From Pseudomonadota bacterium (GTDB lineage Bacteria > Myxococcota > Polyangia > Polyangiales > Polyangiaceae): a stretch of 5,201 nucleotides of DNA. Positions 5,086 to 5,201 of this stretch are shown here, in pieces. A program made the position numbers and the translations under genes. The DNA lies in assembly GCA_023419055.1 (NCBI GenBank), contig JAEZYO010000515.1, positions 1-5,201 of the forward strand. The letters are read 5' to 3'. Under the pieces are notes generated by a model. It did no database searches. It was not told where the DNA came from and saw nothing but the letters and a program-made list of their open reading frames with translations. Numbering within the stretch: the stretch's first letter is position 1; each line of letters opens with the position of its first letter.

Positions 5086-5195
5086 GATTGGCTTCGCCAA
5101 ACGCGTGGCTACGCCGCGCCCGCACTAGCACCGGGCGGTACGCCCCGGGAACTGGCTGCGCCAGTTTCTCCCCCGCCATCCGCTTCGCGGATGGC
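5086..5195. repeat. Cluster of five short hairpins with three-base loops (REP-like)
   Basis: No gene is visible here. Five inverted repeats follow one another. They are TTGGC-TTC-GCCAA (5088-5100); a 7-pair stem with one wobble around GGC-TAC-GCC (5103-5119); GGGCG-GTA-CGCCC with outer pairs across a one-base bulge (5131-5148); AACTGGC-TGC-GCCAGTT (5150-5166); and GCCATCCGC-TTC-GCGGATGGC (5175-5195, nine perfect pairs). Four of the five loops have the form T-N-C closed by a C-G pair. The similarity suggests one hairpin motif repeated and diverged. Possible roles are REP-like element, transcript end protection or termination. Confidence 0.65.
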
Positions 5196-5201
5196 TAGTG
5201 C

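Larger units (their letters stand above)
5039..5201. repeat. CTAGTGC repeats framing the hairpin region
   Basis: CTAGTGC occurs at 5039-5045 (overlapping the reductase stop codon) and at 5195-5201. Its reverse complement GCACTAG lies between them at 5122-5128. Extended by one base, GCACTAGC (5122-5129) and GCTAGTGC (5194-5201) are perfect 8-base terminal inverted repeats of an 80-base unit holding three of the hairpins. The left pair frames a 90-base unit holding the other hairpins. The window ends exactly at the last repeat, so the element may continue. Confidence 0.5.

Noticed and set aside
5043..5201. CRISPR array or tRNA in the terminal hairpin region
   Set aside because: There are no regularly spaced identical repeats with unique spacers, and no cloverleaf with acceptor stem and T-loop. 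The palindromes differ in length and sequence.

Overview
The window is very GC-rich DNA from a bacterial chromosome, with near-saturated G/C at third codon positions. All five convincing genes lie on the + strand. Gene content and style suggest a member of the Myxococcota (Polyangia-like) or a related deltaproteobacterial lineage: succinyl-CoA ligase next to ndk, a succinylase-route dapD/dapE pair, TTG starts, and hairpin-rich intergenic DNA. The taxonomic call is inference, not proof.

Layout. Positions 1-45 are the last 14 codons and stop of a gene entering from the left, probably sucD (succinyl-CoA ligase alpha). A gene-free stretch (46-303) follows. It holds a strong GC hairpin just after that stop, a second long imperfect hairpin (81-129), and a plausible sigma-70-type promoter (219-246) for ndk (304-723, nucleoside diphosphate kinase). 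A stem-loop with a T-rich tail (747-785) probably ends the ndk transcript. Next comes an unrecognised helical protein gene (835-1671, possibly from 814) whose architecture vaguely resembles a degenerate sensor kinase.

A tight block begins 45 bases later. dapD (1717-2541) is followed after 4 bases by a dapE-like gene (2546-4159), then after 1 base by a ketopantoate-reductase family gene (4161-5042). DapD and DapE carry out the succinylation and desuccinylation steps of diaminopimelate/lysine synthesis, which supplies peptidoglycan. The third enzyme would reduce ketopantoate for coenzyme A, if it is a true PanE.

The most unusual coding feature is the dapE gene. After a complete-looking actinobacterial-type DapE of about 350 residues, the same open frame runs without a stop into a signal-peptide-like segment ending in a cysteine, then into a soluble domain of about 165 residues. 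This is either a membrane-anchored DapE fusion or a lipoprotein gene embedded in frame, with its own GTG start and Shine-Dalgarno-like sequence.

The right end (5043-5201) has no gene. It is a dense run of short hairpins, most with three-base loops, bounded by copies of CTAGTGC in direct and inverted orientation. It looks like a REP-like or miniature palindromic repeat element, and may also terminate the operon. No tRNA, rRNA, CRISPR array or transposase gene was seen.
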